From Paramacrobiotus metropolitanus (lineage: Eukaryota > Tardigrada > Eutardigrada > Parachela > Macrobiotidae), in contig NW_026570236.1 of the NCBI RefSeq assembly GCF_019649055.1, positions 806,001-870,000 of the forward strand: a DNA stretch of 64,000 nucleotides, written 5' to 3'. The notes beneath the pieces were generated by a model. That model was not told the DNA's origin and ran no database searches. It saw nothing but the letters and a program-made list of their open reading frames with translations. Within the stretch, counting starts at the first letter, position 1. Each line of letters starts with the position of its first letter. Position numbers and translations under genes: made by a program. This document shows, piece by piece, positions 32,901-45,785 of the stretch.

Positions 32901-34318
32901 GGGCGCTGATCGTGTGGGCCGGAATTAAGATGGAACACGGTTTCCGGTGGATACGGTAGGCAGTTTGTGTGCACGGTCCTGACTGTTGATAATGTAAGGT
33001 GTGAGAGAATTGGAGGAGCAGACTGAATGTTGTGTCGCGCTGGATGATTGTTTGTTGCCGTGTCCTGATTTTGCTAAGCTGCAAAGCTACATGGACCTAC
33101 AGAAATTTCTTCGGATCTCGAATCTGGATCATCAACAAGCATTTTCCTAATTCGCAACGCCTTACTGACAAAGTGCGTTGTCGATAAGGTAAGTAATCCG
33201 TAGTTTGTTTAAAAAATCTGCATTTTTTTAAAAGCAGTAATAAGTTCAGAATCTGCACTGTTATGGTTTGCAAAAACTTACGTTCATTTCAAATTGCTCA
33301 GATTTACTGTTTATTGTCTTGAATGCTTACTTACGTTGTGTTCTCTTAGAGTTGCTCAGATTTATTGTATATGTTTTGCTTTGGATGCCTAACTAAGGGA
33401 GGTCTTTGTTTTTTCTTGTACACGTAAGTCCGTAATAATAATCTTTGAATTTTTTGAGCTAAAATATGAAATTAATTTTGCACTGGTTTCCGTTCCCAAA
33501 AACAAGGTACATTCAGTATTGTACTTATGCGCGCGGCAATATTAAACTGGTAGTGTTCTGCTAGCGAAACTCAGTCAGTGTAATTAAAAGATCAAAATTT
33601 CTAAATGCTATGGGTAACATGATAACAACATGATTTCCCGTGACGCCTGACGTCAGAAACGGTAATTTTCTAAAGGTGTTCCGAAGCGTTAAGTCCTGCG
33701 CACCCGAATGACTACAGTAATAAGTGGCATATTCTGCTGTTGTCTACCTCTACCGCAACTTAATCAAACATGTTTTGTATGCAGTTGATAGGGATTTACC
33801 CTGGGTATTGCTCGTGCCGGGATAACCAGCCCATCCTTGTTGTCATTATCCACCTCCAAACTGGCGGCATTGACGCCGCGGTACACGGTGACGAACCGGC
33901 ATAATTCTCCTCCGCACCATCTGCCGGGCCTCAATGACGCGCTGAATAATCGACAACTGATCACTGTTATTTTTTCCTAATGGCCCTAATCGCCGAATCC
34001 GCATAGCTCCCGACTGGCACACAGAAATGTACACATCCCCAGCCGTGTGTGTACACTATAAAGCCAACTAAATCAACATGCATTTCCGGTGACGAAGAAT
34101 CACACCGTGTATACGTCGCGACAGCTGTCGTCGGCTATTGAGTGACACTTGGTTAATGATCCAACGTTAACGGTGCTTTTGTCAACTATTCCCGGTGTAT
34201 ATCTACTTCACAGAAATTAAGGTCTGACCTTGAGTGACATTTTTTTCTTCCTCTCCTCCATTTCGCGTATATATCGGGAATCCTGGTTGAAAAACTGAAA
34301 GACCGCCGCACATCCGCC
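29937..34318. other. Long gap before the CK1-like gene
   Basis: About 4.4 kb without a supported protein gene. A small open frame at 30199-30426 has a good ATG context but no recognisable product. A GTAAGT at 33189 preceded by GC-richer sequence, with a possible acceptor near 34213, could mark a non-coding first exon of the kinase gene. A GTATATAT at about 34267 is a possible TATA box 50 bases before its ATG. All of these are weak. Confidence 0.5.
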
Positions 34319-37300
34319 ATGTCATCCGGTGTCACCCGTAAGACACCCCGCGGCGCCTGGGTTTCACCGGCCACCGGTAGTCCGCTGCACAGTCCCTTCA
34401 GCAAAATCACCTCCCCGGGCTATCATTACACCAGCACCTGGGACACCCCTAGAACGTCCCGAAACATTTTCGGTGGTGGATGGTCGACACTAAAAGAGGC
34501 GATTAAAGAAGGAGCCTTTTCCCCGGGGAGGATCAAGCAGCACCTGGGAATGGGCGGGTCCAGTCAAGTCATCGCGGATGTCCCGTCCGACGGACTGTGG
34601 ACGGAGTTACACCGCGGGGCACCGGTCAAAACGCAGATCCCGCATGAAAAAGAGCAAGTGGATAAATTATTTGGGATGCATGTCGGAATCTGGTTTGCCA
34701 TTGGAGAAGCGTTTGCAAAAGGCGGTTTCGGGGAAGTGCGGTATGGTTACCACAAGTCCATGTCGGCGAAACGGTTTGCAGTTAAGATCGAGTCGGTGGG
34801 GCATACCGGGATGCGGCATTTATCCGCCGAGTACAATATTTACTCCATTTTGGGGGATGCGCCGGGAATACCGCGATGTTATTATTATGGATTGTGCGGT
34901 ACTGCTCACAACGCATTGGTAAGTGGTCCCGCGCACAACGCTCTGGTGAGTTCTAAGCAACCGCGTGGATTGACCTTTCGAGCGCTTGATCGAATTAATT
35001 GACACGTTATTGAATGGTACGGTTATTTGGGAAATAAATCGTGCTGTTTATGTCGATACGTGGTGTATTGTTGGGGAAGTTTTGCGTCGCATAAGCGAAC
35101 CAGAGAGTTAGATCGATCATCAATCGAACTTAGTTGTTGACCTTGCAGTCAAAGGCAAAGTTGTTGAGTCAGTAGCGGCGCGGGATCATCTCCGGTGATC
35201 TCGTGCCGGCACATCACGCTCACCATTGGGATTATCAAGTTAAAAGTGCACACGAAGATGCGTGAGGGACTCGCTTAGTGATTACTTTTCGCATTACGTA
35301 TGCCAAATTAATGGTACCACAATGCAAAAGCATTTTAATTCCATAAATTAACAGACAGCGGTAATGGCCACGCGGCATAAGAGAATTTTCCGCTTAATGG
35401 GATTATTTCATGAGATGGGTTTATTAAATTCAGATCGAATGAACAATCCATATTTAAACAGTTTAAGTGCATAAAAGTAAGTCATACAATTCGCTGAATT
35501 TGTAAACAAGCGCTACCGGTCAATATAGACTATATGAGACACTAATTAAATTTCAAAGTGAGATTCAGGGGTGGCTTTTTCTCTAGCTGGCTTTATTACA
35601 TTCCATGCAATTCATTGCATATACTGGTATTAATGCACAAAATCATTTATATCATTTATGGGCGACAAATTTCAAGATTTGCTAAACCACGAGACGGCTG
35701 ATTGCACAACCATAACTGAAAAGGTCACGGTCAGCTCTGGCCCCTGTTACATAATCAAGATACATCAGTTCGTGAGGAACAAGCAAGAATCGAAAAAAAA
35801 TTCTAGGCACGGGCACTTAATTGACAATAGCAACATGGCTGACCTTTGTGCAAAATAGTGGAACGAACGTGCCGGGCACTACATTTTCCTCGGCCATGTA
35901 CGTGAATCTTTACCTCACTGATTAGCCTGATTACTGGAAGACGTAGTAATATCAGGGAACAACATACAATAACTCCCATGCAGTGCCTCAGTCGTGTGCT
36001 TCGCAGAAGCGGAACACTGTTGACCGGAGTAACAATCGCCGGTATAGAGCGTCATGTGCACTTAACGATTTAATGATCGTGTAAGGGCTCGATTCCCGGG
36101 TGCTACAGTAGCGTATAGAGGCGCACTGCGCACGATCATTACTAGCAAATTAACCTATCTGCGCATATTGTCATTGCTGTCAGCGGAAATGGCCGGCCGG
36201 TGCCATTATACTGCCGGTTCCATCACAAGTACTCTATGGTGTAAAGAATTTACCGGCAATGTACGTCGCTTCGTGCTGGGCGTAAATTGCAATTCTGGGA
36301 AAATTGTAGGTAATGGATTTGTTGGGACCGTCACTGGATGACATCTTCGAACAGATGAAACGCAAATTCACCCTACGTTGTGTGTGTCTTATTGCACTGC
36401 AGTGCTTTGAGCGGTTACAGTATATGCACAATAAAGGTGTCGTCCATGGAGATGTCAAGGGAGAAAATTTCCTTACCGGCCTGCCAAACGAGGGAATGGA
36501 CAATGGTAAAAAAATAAAGGAGTTCTCAGTATTGTTCTGTAATTAATACTGCTAATAACAAAGTGAACATATCAATAAATGCGTTGAAAAAGAAACATAT
36601 TATTATGCGATTTGTGTAATATAAGGTAGAAACGTTGGTTCCAGTGTCACTGTTAACGACGAGTAAAAAAATTAAAATGCAATGGAACATAATTAATGGT
36701 TTTGTGCATGGACGAATGAATCACGCGTATTGGACGAATGAATCACAAAAATTATGGATAATGCATAATTGTTAGTCACGTTCAGATTAGTATGTAATCG
36801 TTAAAATGTAGAACATCTTACGGAGCCGTTGATCCGCTTACCCTATTTAATTGCATCGGCACTTAATAACATATAAGCAGAAATCCATCTCTTTATTGTA
36901 GTGATTTATATTGTGGATTTCGGATTAAGCCAGGTGCTTAAGGATCAGGGAAAGGGAGTGTTCCTCTACAATGAGAACAGCATTGTATGTCCATCCGGCA
37001 CGCCGCGCTACATGTCGGTTTCCGCCCACAACGGAAATGCGCTGTCATATCGAGATGGTAATTGCCGTGTAAACGATCATCATCTCATCTCTTATTTACG
37101 CCAAATAAATTACAGTCAGCATTTTTACTAATAGCCCGAATAAAAACATGTTGTGCCGGCATACGACTCTAAACAATGGCACATAAGTGAATGCAAAGGT
37201 CACAGCTAATATTCATAATTTTTCTGCAGATCTGGAATCACTGGCATATGTCCTAGTCTACTTCCTTAAAGGGCGTCTGCCCTGGCAGGGTATCCATGAG

Positions 37301-39818
37301 AAAGACACGTCCAAGAAGAGCGCTATTATCAAAGCACGCAAAGCTGAAGAAGCAGCGGAGAGCATCTGTTCTAACTGCCCCGATGAATTTGCTCAGCTGC
37401 TACGCTACTCACGTGCGCTCAAGTTCTACGAAGAGCCGGATTACGTGTATCTCAAGCAGTTATTCCGTGACCTCTTAACCCGCACCCAGGCGCAGGAGCA
37501 AGCGCAGGCACTGGCGCACGCCAAAGCGGTGGCCGCGGCACAGGCTCAAGCCGGAACGCAAAATCTCGCCGAGACGACGACCGATAACACTTCCAGCATC
37601 AGCAAAGATTCCGGTAACCATAGTGCCGCCGGTGAAGTGATCAGCCAGATCGGAGAGATCCCCGAGGAGGGTGGGGCACCGTCCGAGTTAAAGGTCACTG
37701 TGGAAACCGGCTTCGATTGGGTGGGAAAAAATCTGAAGATCCGCAAAGAACCCACCCGGCATCCGATCTTACCACGCGCTGAATTCCAGAAAAAAGTCAG
37801 CGTTCCGTCGCTGCAGCTGGAGCCTGCACAATCTCCGGTACCGCAACAGGTGCAATCCAGTCGTGATAATCGTCTTCTCAACGCCCAGCGTAAGTCCGCA
37901 CACCAGCTGACAATCAACAGTAATCGCTCGCCCAGCAATTCCCGTTTTGCTCAACCCCCGCCCATCCGGCATTCACCTTCAGTACCGCACGTCTTTGTCA
38001 ACAGTCAGCCGGGACCGGAAACAAAGGTCACAGATACCGGTCTCTCGCCCAGTCACGGTAACAGCGCGCCAAAACATTCCGGTGCCAGTAGTCGGACGGC
38101 CAATCAGCAGCTGAAAGTGCCCTTAGCCCAGTCGGTTAAATCGGCCGAATCCGCGCTCTCTATCTCGGTGACCCTGTCCACACGTTCCGATGCGCAACAG
38201 CGCTCGCCGCGTATCACACGGAACTCCATCGAATTATCGCTGAGTGATGATGACAGCGATGACGCCACACCGTCATCGTCGCCTTCACATGGCCAACCCA
38301 AAATCGATATTAATAAAACCCCGTTGAAAATTCCACGGGTGGGCGCGGTTGTGCCGCATCCTTCACAACAACCCCAATTAAAGCTAAACAATAACCATTC
38401 CGTGCCGCCGCCATCTGGCACAGGCACCGAACGAACGCGAAAAGTCTCGGTGTTCAACCATCCAACAACGACATCGTTATTGAAGCCGGGAGATTCAACC
38501 GGCAGTCTGTCATCACAAGAAGACATTCTAACGGTGAACAATCAGTCGTCGATGATTTCCCTGAACCTCTCCACATTTCCGAAAAGCCCGCTAACGCGCT
38601 CGGTGTCACAGCCGGTACCGCGACCGGCAGCTTACCATTCACCCAGCGAGAGCGAGATTGACACTGACAGGCAACCGGCGCCGAAGGTCACGGAATTACC
38701 CGGTAAGCAATCGGATCGCAGTCTTTCAAAGAAAGCCGAACAAAAGTCGGCATCACCGGTCCGCGACCAGAAGACCGATCTGCCCAGTGGGAAAACACCG
38801 GTTGTATTGTCTGGCAAAGAGAATAGTCCGGCTCCGGTAACACGCCAACCGCTGTCATCACGGCATGACGTGACAACTGCGACGACGCCAAAATCTGCTA
38901 ACGGAACAGCCAGCCCGCAGGCGACGGCACGCTCCCGCTCAAGCAGTCCGAATAAGGGTGTAAAGTTGGCACGAGCGGGATTACGGTATGGCAGTGGAGA
39001 TGCCGGGAAGCCGGAGACGCCGCGGGCAGACAATGTCACGGCATCGACGACGGGCTTAAAGCAGCGCAGTAATGCCGCGACAGGAAGCGCGTCGGTACTA
39101 AAGAATGCCATGATCAATAATCCTTCCGCCGGGGCTAATAAGACCCTGCACCGCATTAACCCAATTGGTAAGCAGCATCATATTACCAAGGTTATAATGT
39201 AAATATGTTGCTTCGACGATAAGCCCATTATATATGGCTTCACAATTAAAATCAGTTTTTATGCATTTTTCCTCGAGGGTATTTTTCGTGTCTGCAAATT
39301 ATGATGTCTTACGCATGTAAAATAAAGGGCTGTGGGTTATCAGAACAATTAATTTTATTTATCACGGTAAATTGCTTTAGTTTGGTGCAAATGTCACTTC
39401 CTACTGACTGCCGTTTTGAATTAGGCAGCAAAGTATTGTTCATAAAATTTTAATTTATTGTGATTTAGCAGATGTCCAAGTGGATGAAGAACCAATGATA
39501 CTGCCATCGGCAACTTGTTTTGCCTGGTTGAAACGCCGCACGCGTTGCGGCGGCAATAACAAACGGAGTTCACGGATATCCGCAGATAATTCCGCGCCGC
39601 TTGTGCACTCTAAACAACCCTTCTCCGCTCTTCCTATGCGCGGCACCATTCCCAGTGCGTCAATTGTGACCACCAGCACCATCGCCACCAATAAATTACA
39701 GCCGGTCAACGGTTTGGTTGAAAAGAATCCAACGCTGCCCAACACACCGTTGAGTACCAGGGTGGCCAGTAGCCGCGGTACTTCCGCTCACCGAAGTGCA
39801 AAAACAAAGGTCGGCTAA
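34319..39818 (+). CDS. Divergent casein kinase 1-like protein kinase with long tail
   Basis: Exons 34319-34918, 36310-36505, 36902-37057, 37230-39167 and 39472-39818 (phases 0, 1, 1, 1) give 1078 residues. Failing the last splice, translation stops at 39202 (974 residues). The kinase domain covers about residues 123-395. It has the ATP-binding Lys in FAVKIES (156), LVMDLLGPSLDDIF, the catalytic loop HGDVKGENFL, VDFGLSQ, and SYRDDLESLAYVLVYF, the CK1 family signature after the activation loop. CK1 enzymes phosphorylate Ser/Thr on already acidic or phosphorylated sites. Two changes are odd: HRD reads HGD (36445-36453) and the first Gly of the ATP loop is Ala (AKGGFGEV). The remaining 650 residues are Ser/Pro/Thr-rich and disordered-looking. 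Part of this tail exon is copied at 19730-20397. I considered tau-tubulin kinase, but the loop and DDLESL region fit CK1 better. Confidence 0.9.
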
Positions 39819-42482
39819 ACGAAGACTTGCGTGTACGGCCAAGACCACTCGGACTGCGCATGGTGACCTTTATACCGGACACTGGGATATGGAACGCAGA
39901 ATACATTCGGCGATCTCGGTTGCAGCAATAGTTATGGATTTTTGAAAATAGCCATCAAGCAGCACTAACGCAAGAAGCAGCATCTACGCGGTGCTCGGCC
40001 GACTGATCAAAACTTCCGTTCCAGATTTATTTGTTAGAATGATTTATATATTTTCATGCAAAGTCTTTCATTTATCAAAGTCCCGATTACTGTAATTATA
40101 CGAGACACTGCACTTCTTCTGGCGATAATTTTGGAATGCAGTATTGTGACGTCCTCGTATTTAGGGACGCGATGCAATAATATCTACGTAATTCTTTTGC
40201 GGTATTCGCTCACGAGTCTTGTAAATTCCCCGGTATAAAATACGAGATTATTTACGAGTAGTAATGCACCTGGTACTCAGCAGTAATTTCTTTGCTTTGC
40301 TTATTCTTTGCACGCGTATATTACGCTGATCTTTCACAATGTGATCTGCATTCTTGAGTATGATGTTATATCCTTTGACGAATCAAACGGAGCTTCTGTT
40401 GATTAAATATGAACTAATTTATGGAATCGTGGAAGATGTTTTGATGTTTTTTAGCCCTGAAAAATCAAAACAAAACGTTCATAAGAATTATAGACGTTTT
40501 GCTGTACCTTACATGCATTCTTATTTATGAATTTTACGTGCGCACAGTTACATGCTTGAATTCGAGTTAAAAACGTGCGTATAGAGACAGCTACGTTATT
40601 ATTACTGTGGATTCACTGCCCGATTCAGCAATAACTATCAAGCCGTAGCATTATTGATTTCAAGAAACTGCAGTTTCCTTTAGCGCAACAGTGCAGAAAT
40701 TCTACGCACCAGAATTTTCATTTCGCAGTGATGACTACTCTAGCTAATGCTGGCAGCCGTGAAATCTAAAATTTATGTATATTTTGCGCCACAGAAAAAA
40801 TAACGACGCACGAATTACATGTTGCGAATGTTTGTGGTGTTTTCTTACAACAATAAAATTATCACTAATTTATTCTGGTAAATGTATTTAGAGTGCCGAT
40901 ACATGTTTTATCCAATGGCGGTCGTTCGTTTTGTCGACGTTGTGCGCGATCCAGACGGCTGATCCGCGCCCATCCTCGCATTAACGCGGAAAGAGATGGT
41001 GCACGGAGGGACTGCAGGACCTGCGCTGCGATAATCTGTCCCACCTTACGCTGTCCTTTCTTCTGGACCTGCGTAATGCCCTCCTGGAATTTACGAAATT
41101 AAGATATACACGCAGTGGTTTTTGAAAATTCGTCTTGGTGGTTTTCGTAACCTAACGTAATTATCCACCGAAAAATGTCGGTGGATGCAGTGCTCGTAGA
41201 AGACTAAAACCAAAAATTCCACAAGTTTCTCCGCTCTGCGGCTACGACAGGCGGGCAGAACAAAGAAAAAACCAAGCATTGTGTAAACTGCATGTACGAG
41301 TACATGTGCTGGCTTAATGACCGCCGCTACATCCTGAAATCTGCAGTACGTATCTGACACCAACCCGTTCAAAACAGTTCCGGACAAGTTTCGCCGTTCG
41401 ATAACGTTGTAAATTTGAGCTCGATTCTATGATTGATACGAGTAAGTAATTAATTTGCTAAGTAATAATAGGAAATCATTCGGCAGTTAAACCGGCACCG
41501 TATCATCATCGGTCAGTGAAGCATGGATTTAACAGCGCTAACTGCAGCTGCAAACACATCGGAAAATTTCCTTGCTGTCCGTCGACGGCTCTGAGAACAC
41601 TAAAAAGGTTGCAAAGGGAATCATTTAAGGGATCATGCTCGACAGAGTGAAAAATAAAACCCTGTTACAAGTGTTGAATTTGTTGAAGTGTATCTGTTGA
41701 AGATCTGCTCTGTGCTACGTATCCACTCGCAAACCGATCACCATTACACTGATTATACTTTATGAAAAAATATCAATAAAATAACCGGTTGGGAGTTTAC
41801 AGAAAAAAGCAGAGCACAATTTTATTTCGAAATTGCTTCGCACGAAAACAAACTTTCTGCTCTAGGGCTAGAATGATTACTTACGTAGTTATAGAAAAAT
41901 AAATAACAAAATATAACAACGAAATTTCGCTTCAAAGTACATAGTATCTATATCTATATATGAGTAATATTTTCGACTATGTATCTTGCACGTAGCCCGT
42001 ACTATTGCTGCCACCCTCGGGCTGCAGTTATTACTGAAAGTGAGTGAGTTCTGGACGTATTCACGAATTTTCCTTAATTTTTTTGCACAGTATTCTCCAG
42101 AACGCAGTTACTACCATTTGCTGAACTGCATTCGATTTCTTAACGTTGCAAAAGTCTCATTTTCACGGTACATTTCCTGTACCATATATGTATTAATAAC
42201 AGGTAAACGTTAACCGCATTTTATGTTGCGGCGTTTATCGGTGATATCCGCGGGCGAAATTTCAGATAAACAGCTCTAAATTTTCCGATGCGCCTACATG
42301 CTGCAGCCCATTTGTACCGACAGTCTGTGAATCGTTCCTTCTGCGTGGAAAAACTATTTTCACGATCTCGGCACCATCGCTCATCGTTATCCTGGTCTGC
42401 CTCCATCACGCCACCAATTATCACATCTTTTGCTGGTTTTCATTCACAAATTCCAAACAGCATTCATTCCTGTGCAGCAAAA
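39819..42482. other. Gap between CK1-like gene and BPNT2
   Basis: About 2.7 kb, AT-rich. One stretch at 41009-41100 (+) reads in one frame as a leucine-rich amphipathic segment (LSFLLDLRNALLEFTKL). It could be a stray exon, but no flanking exons were found. Otherwise nothing is supported. Confidence 0.5.
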
Positions 42483-44667
42483 ATGGCAACGGTACGTGTA
42501 AAACCATTGCGATGCTTGTGTATCCCTGTACAGCATGCCGTGTTTTATCGGCTAGATTACAGCGCTTTATCAAAGCTACCGTAAATAATTTTCGGTTTTC
42601 CGCTGATTTAATATTATTTGTGATTAAATTAAACTTTAAAAAACATCATGTAGCGCCGTATCGTCAAGTGTTTTGTATGGTGCAGGGCAAAGTCAGTCTG
42701 CGCGATCTCTTGTACTATTCCATCAAAGCGGCGGAACTGGGCGGTAACCAAGTGCGCGACGTCGTCCAATCCGGTGTGCTGGAGACGACGTACAAAGAGC
42801 GCAATGTGGATCCGGTGACGGTGGGTGATATCCGCTCCCATCAGGTGATGGTGGGATTGTTTCAGCGGCAGAAATTCGGCGTGACGATCATCTCCGAGGA
42901 GGATGATTCAACGAAACCGGTGGAGCCGGTGGATTTGGCCGTGCTGGATGTCGTGGCCAAGCATGTACCCGAGGATTTCGTGCAACAGGTGGGAGGCGAT
43001 GAGGAGGCCAGTGTGGGTGATGTGACGGTGTGGATCGATCCGCTGGATGCCACGCAGGAATACACCGAGGGGCTCTATGAATTCGTCCAGGTATACAGCT
43101 CTGCAAACGTGTTCCGCTTTTAATTTGCTTGGCGCATTTATACTGGAACGTGTCGCAGTAACTGGTTCGAGTAAAGCTGATGGTGATTTTATTGTCGTAA
43201 TAAAATTGATTTACCCGTTTCGTATTCGGGTAATAATATTATTGGAACTCATTATTTACCGATAATTTGTAATGGTCCTGGCTATCGAAAATTATAACAC
43301 CACGGTATTTGTTTCGTGAATAACGCGAAACGTAATTAAGGTTCTTTTTTGTTATCTGTGTTGACGGCAGCATATGCATGCATATGTAGTGCAATGGCTA
43401 CTTATGGTTAGTTTAGTTGACCATTCGTGAACATCCATCATGCCTTTGGCATCATTTATTGTCGATAAGCCGACTTGTAAGGATTATTAATTTTTTTTAA
43501 TTTGTTTGTTTTATTTTTATATCGGGTTGTAATTAATTACGAAGACAATATTAGTTTGACAGATAACATTAACTGACGATAGCTTTTGTGGCAGGAGAAT
43601 TAGTGCATTTATTCTTTACGCAGGTAATGGTTGGAATTGCCGTAAAAGGCCGGCCGGTTGCCGGTGTACTGCACCGACCATTTCTGAAGACACCGATAAC
43701 CTACTGGGCCTGGGAGAATCACGGAATGTGCCCGGAGCTGAAAAGTTTGCGCCGCCCGGAACGAGATTTTCTCAAAATTGTCATGTCGCGCACAGCCAGC
43801 CATGCCGGCAACGTCTTGGGCTTCACGCAGACGGCGCTGGCTGGCAGGAAGTTCGAGTTGGTGCCCCGTGGCGGTGCCGGTGATAAGTTGCTACAGGTGA
43901 GTACGTACTGGTAAACGCCGAATGGGTTGGATTAAATCAAAATTATCACCCTGTTTTGTAATGCTTCATCGCCAGATCTACGGTATTAGTTTATCCGAGC
44001 AGCGGATTTAGTTTCAGTTTATGACTCTTCTCGTTTACAAAAGAAAAATTTTATCATGGGTTACGGAGAATATGGTACTTTTAAACACTTACGCGAGCAG
44101 GTATTTGACTTTGTGTCAACGTCGTTGGTATCAATTTTTTGTTTGAGGTAATTTTGCTTGCTTCTTAAATCGGCACGTATGGATACTAATTTTATTGTAT
44201 CATAACAAATTGCGAAATGTTTTCAGTATGTCTTTCGTACATAGTTCCAAGACATTTGGTATTACTTGTGATTTAAATTCATTTATCTTGATTCCATTCT
44301 ATTTTTCTACTCGCAGATACGACTTTTATTTAAATTCATTGCTTTATTTTTAATAATTTAGTCTGCTATACTTCTATGGATATACTGTAATTGTGGTTTT
44401 AATGCTGGTATTATACAGGTTATCTTGGGAGATGCTGACGCTTACCTGCACATAACCAAAATCAAAAAATGGGACTTGTGCGCCGGTCACGGAATTCTAC
44501 GCGCTCTGGGCGGCTGCCTGACCATGCTGGATGGCGATGAAATTAATTACTCCCCACCCAAAGACAAGCAGGAAGTCCTGGTTCATAAGGGCTTCATCGG
44601 AACGTTCGGCGGGCATGACTGGCTGGTGGCGGGAACACGAAAGGCTTACGCCGAAATGAAAAAATGA
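42483..44667 (+). CDS. BPNT2: 3'(2'),5'-bisphosphate nucleotidase, Golgi gPAPP/IMPAD1 type
   Basis: Removes the 3' phosphate from PAP, the by-product of sulfotransferases, yielding AMP. Exons 42483-42491 (only MAT), 42686-43090, 43624-43896 and 44419-44667 are all phase 0 and give 311 residues. The lithium-sensitive phosphatase motif is complete: SEEDD, then [16 protein letters not shown], then [17 protein letters not shown], supplying the metal-binding acids. DATQEYTE and GGAGDKLL fit BPNT2 better than cytosolic BPNT1 (DGTKEYTE). Human BPNT2 has an N-terminal membrane anchor of about 40 residues that places it in the Golgi. None is visible here, because the first coding exon is only three codons. 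Either an upstream exon was missed or this form is soluble. Confidence 0.92.
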
Positions 44668-45785
44668 AAAACCCTTTGTCAGTGTTCAACCAATGAACAA
44701 TAACGATTCCAAGAAATTCTTTCAAATTAATTACTGGGTGGCTCAGATGCTATTTGACCTATTCTGAATTGGATATTTGCTTTTGCCGAAGTTAAAGTTT
44801 GTGAAGTTATGAAGCGGTCTGAAGACACATGTTTACTTACAATTATTTAGCGTAAAAATTGTGAGTTGTCGTTTTCGAATGCATGTTGATGTTGACAAGT
44901 ATACTACACATAAAATAATGTCAGTGATATGTATGTGCGATCACACTGTGATGGTACGCTTTTATATCACTTATTGCTTAGTTTTCATTAATTGTTAAGT
45001 TTGGTCCGTACCAGGAAAAAAATGCGTTATTATTATTGTCTGAAAGCTGATCTTACAGACTTGAAACCTGTGAGATGGTGCTCTGTACAGTGGTACTCAA
45101 CAAAAACATTTCTATGAAGCAAATAACAATATATGTTATATAACAATATTAATATTTGTTAGTTCTTACGTTAATACTGTAGTTTATTTACAGTGTAAGC
45201 AAATAGTGGAAACATGTACATGTACATGTATACGATACAGTATATGTACACAGAAACATGTACTGTACGTATACAGATCTTAAGAATTACACTACATGCA
45301 GTACGAGTGGAGATTGAGTACAGTACAGTACCACTTTACGACGTTTACGCAAGTTACTGTTCACGAACTGAAACCGGTTAAGTACGAGCGAGCGCGAGGA
45401 AGTGATATGACGAAAGATTTCCGCTTATCCCATTTTGATTTGTTTGCTGGTTGTTTTGGGCTTTTGGCACTTTGTTTGCGATACCGTTGCTGTTTGTTTA
45501 GAATATCTTTAACGAGACGAATTTTTTGAACGGCAAAATGTCCGACAAATGTAGAAGCTGGTGCAGGCGCCTTTGTTGCCAACCAGGGAATCTGGAAGAC
45601 CGAGGTTTGATTTTCGTTAGACACAGTAAACGCAAGTGGCACATGTGTCGATTTAGCGGCATTCTAAGTGTGAAGATTCCCGTATTACTATTAAAATTGT
45701 CATGATATTGCCAATCCAGAATGCTATATCTGTGCGGTCCCGTATCAAGAAATTAATGCAGTAGCGAATTTTGTTAAATTCATAG
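44668..45785. other. Gap with unresolved 5' end of the USP gene
   Basis: About 1.1 kb. It contains a GTAC/CATG-rich alternating tract (about 45205-45330). A short open frame at 45539 (MSDKCRSWCRRLCC) and a CxxC-bearing frame near 45698-45740 could be 5' exons of the ubiquitin hydrolase, but I could not connect them in phase. Confidence 0.45.

Noticed and set aside
34319-39818. Assignment as tau-tubulin kinase
   Set aside because: LLGPSLDD and RDDLESL with PWQG are CK1-type, and the catalytic loop lacks the TTBK pattern.
40893-41102. Cys/Arg-rich 69-codon frame and an overlapping Leu-rich frame
   Set aside because: The Leu-rich reading looks protein-like, but no splice partners were found on either side.
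45361-45642. 93-codon minus-strand open frame rich in Lys
   Set aside because: No neighbouring exons or recognisable motif; it lies where the plus-strand USP 5' end is expected.
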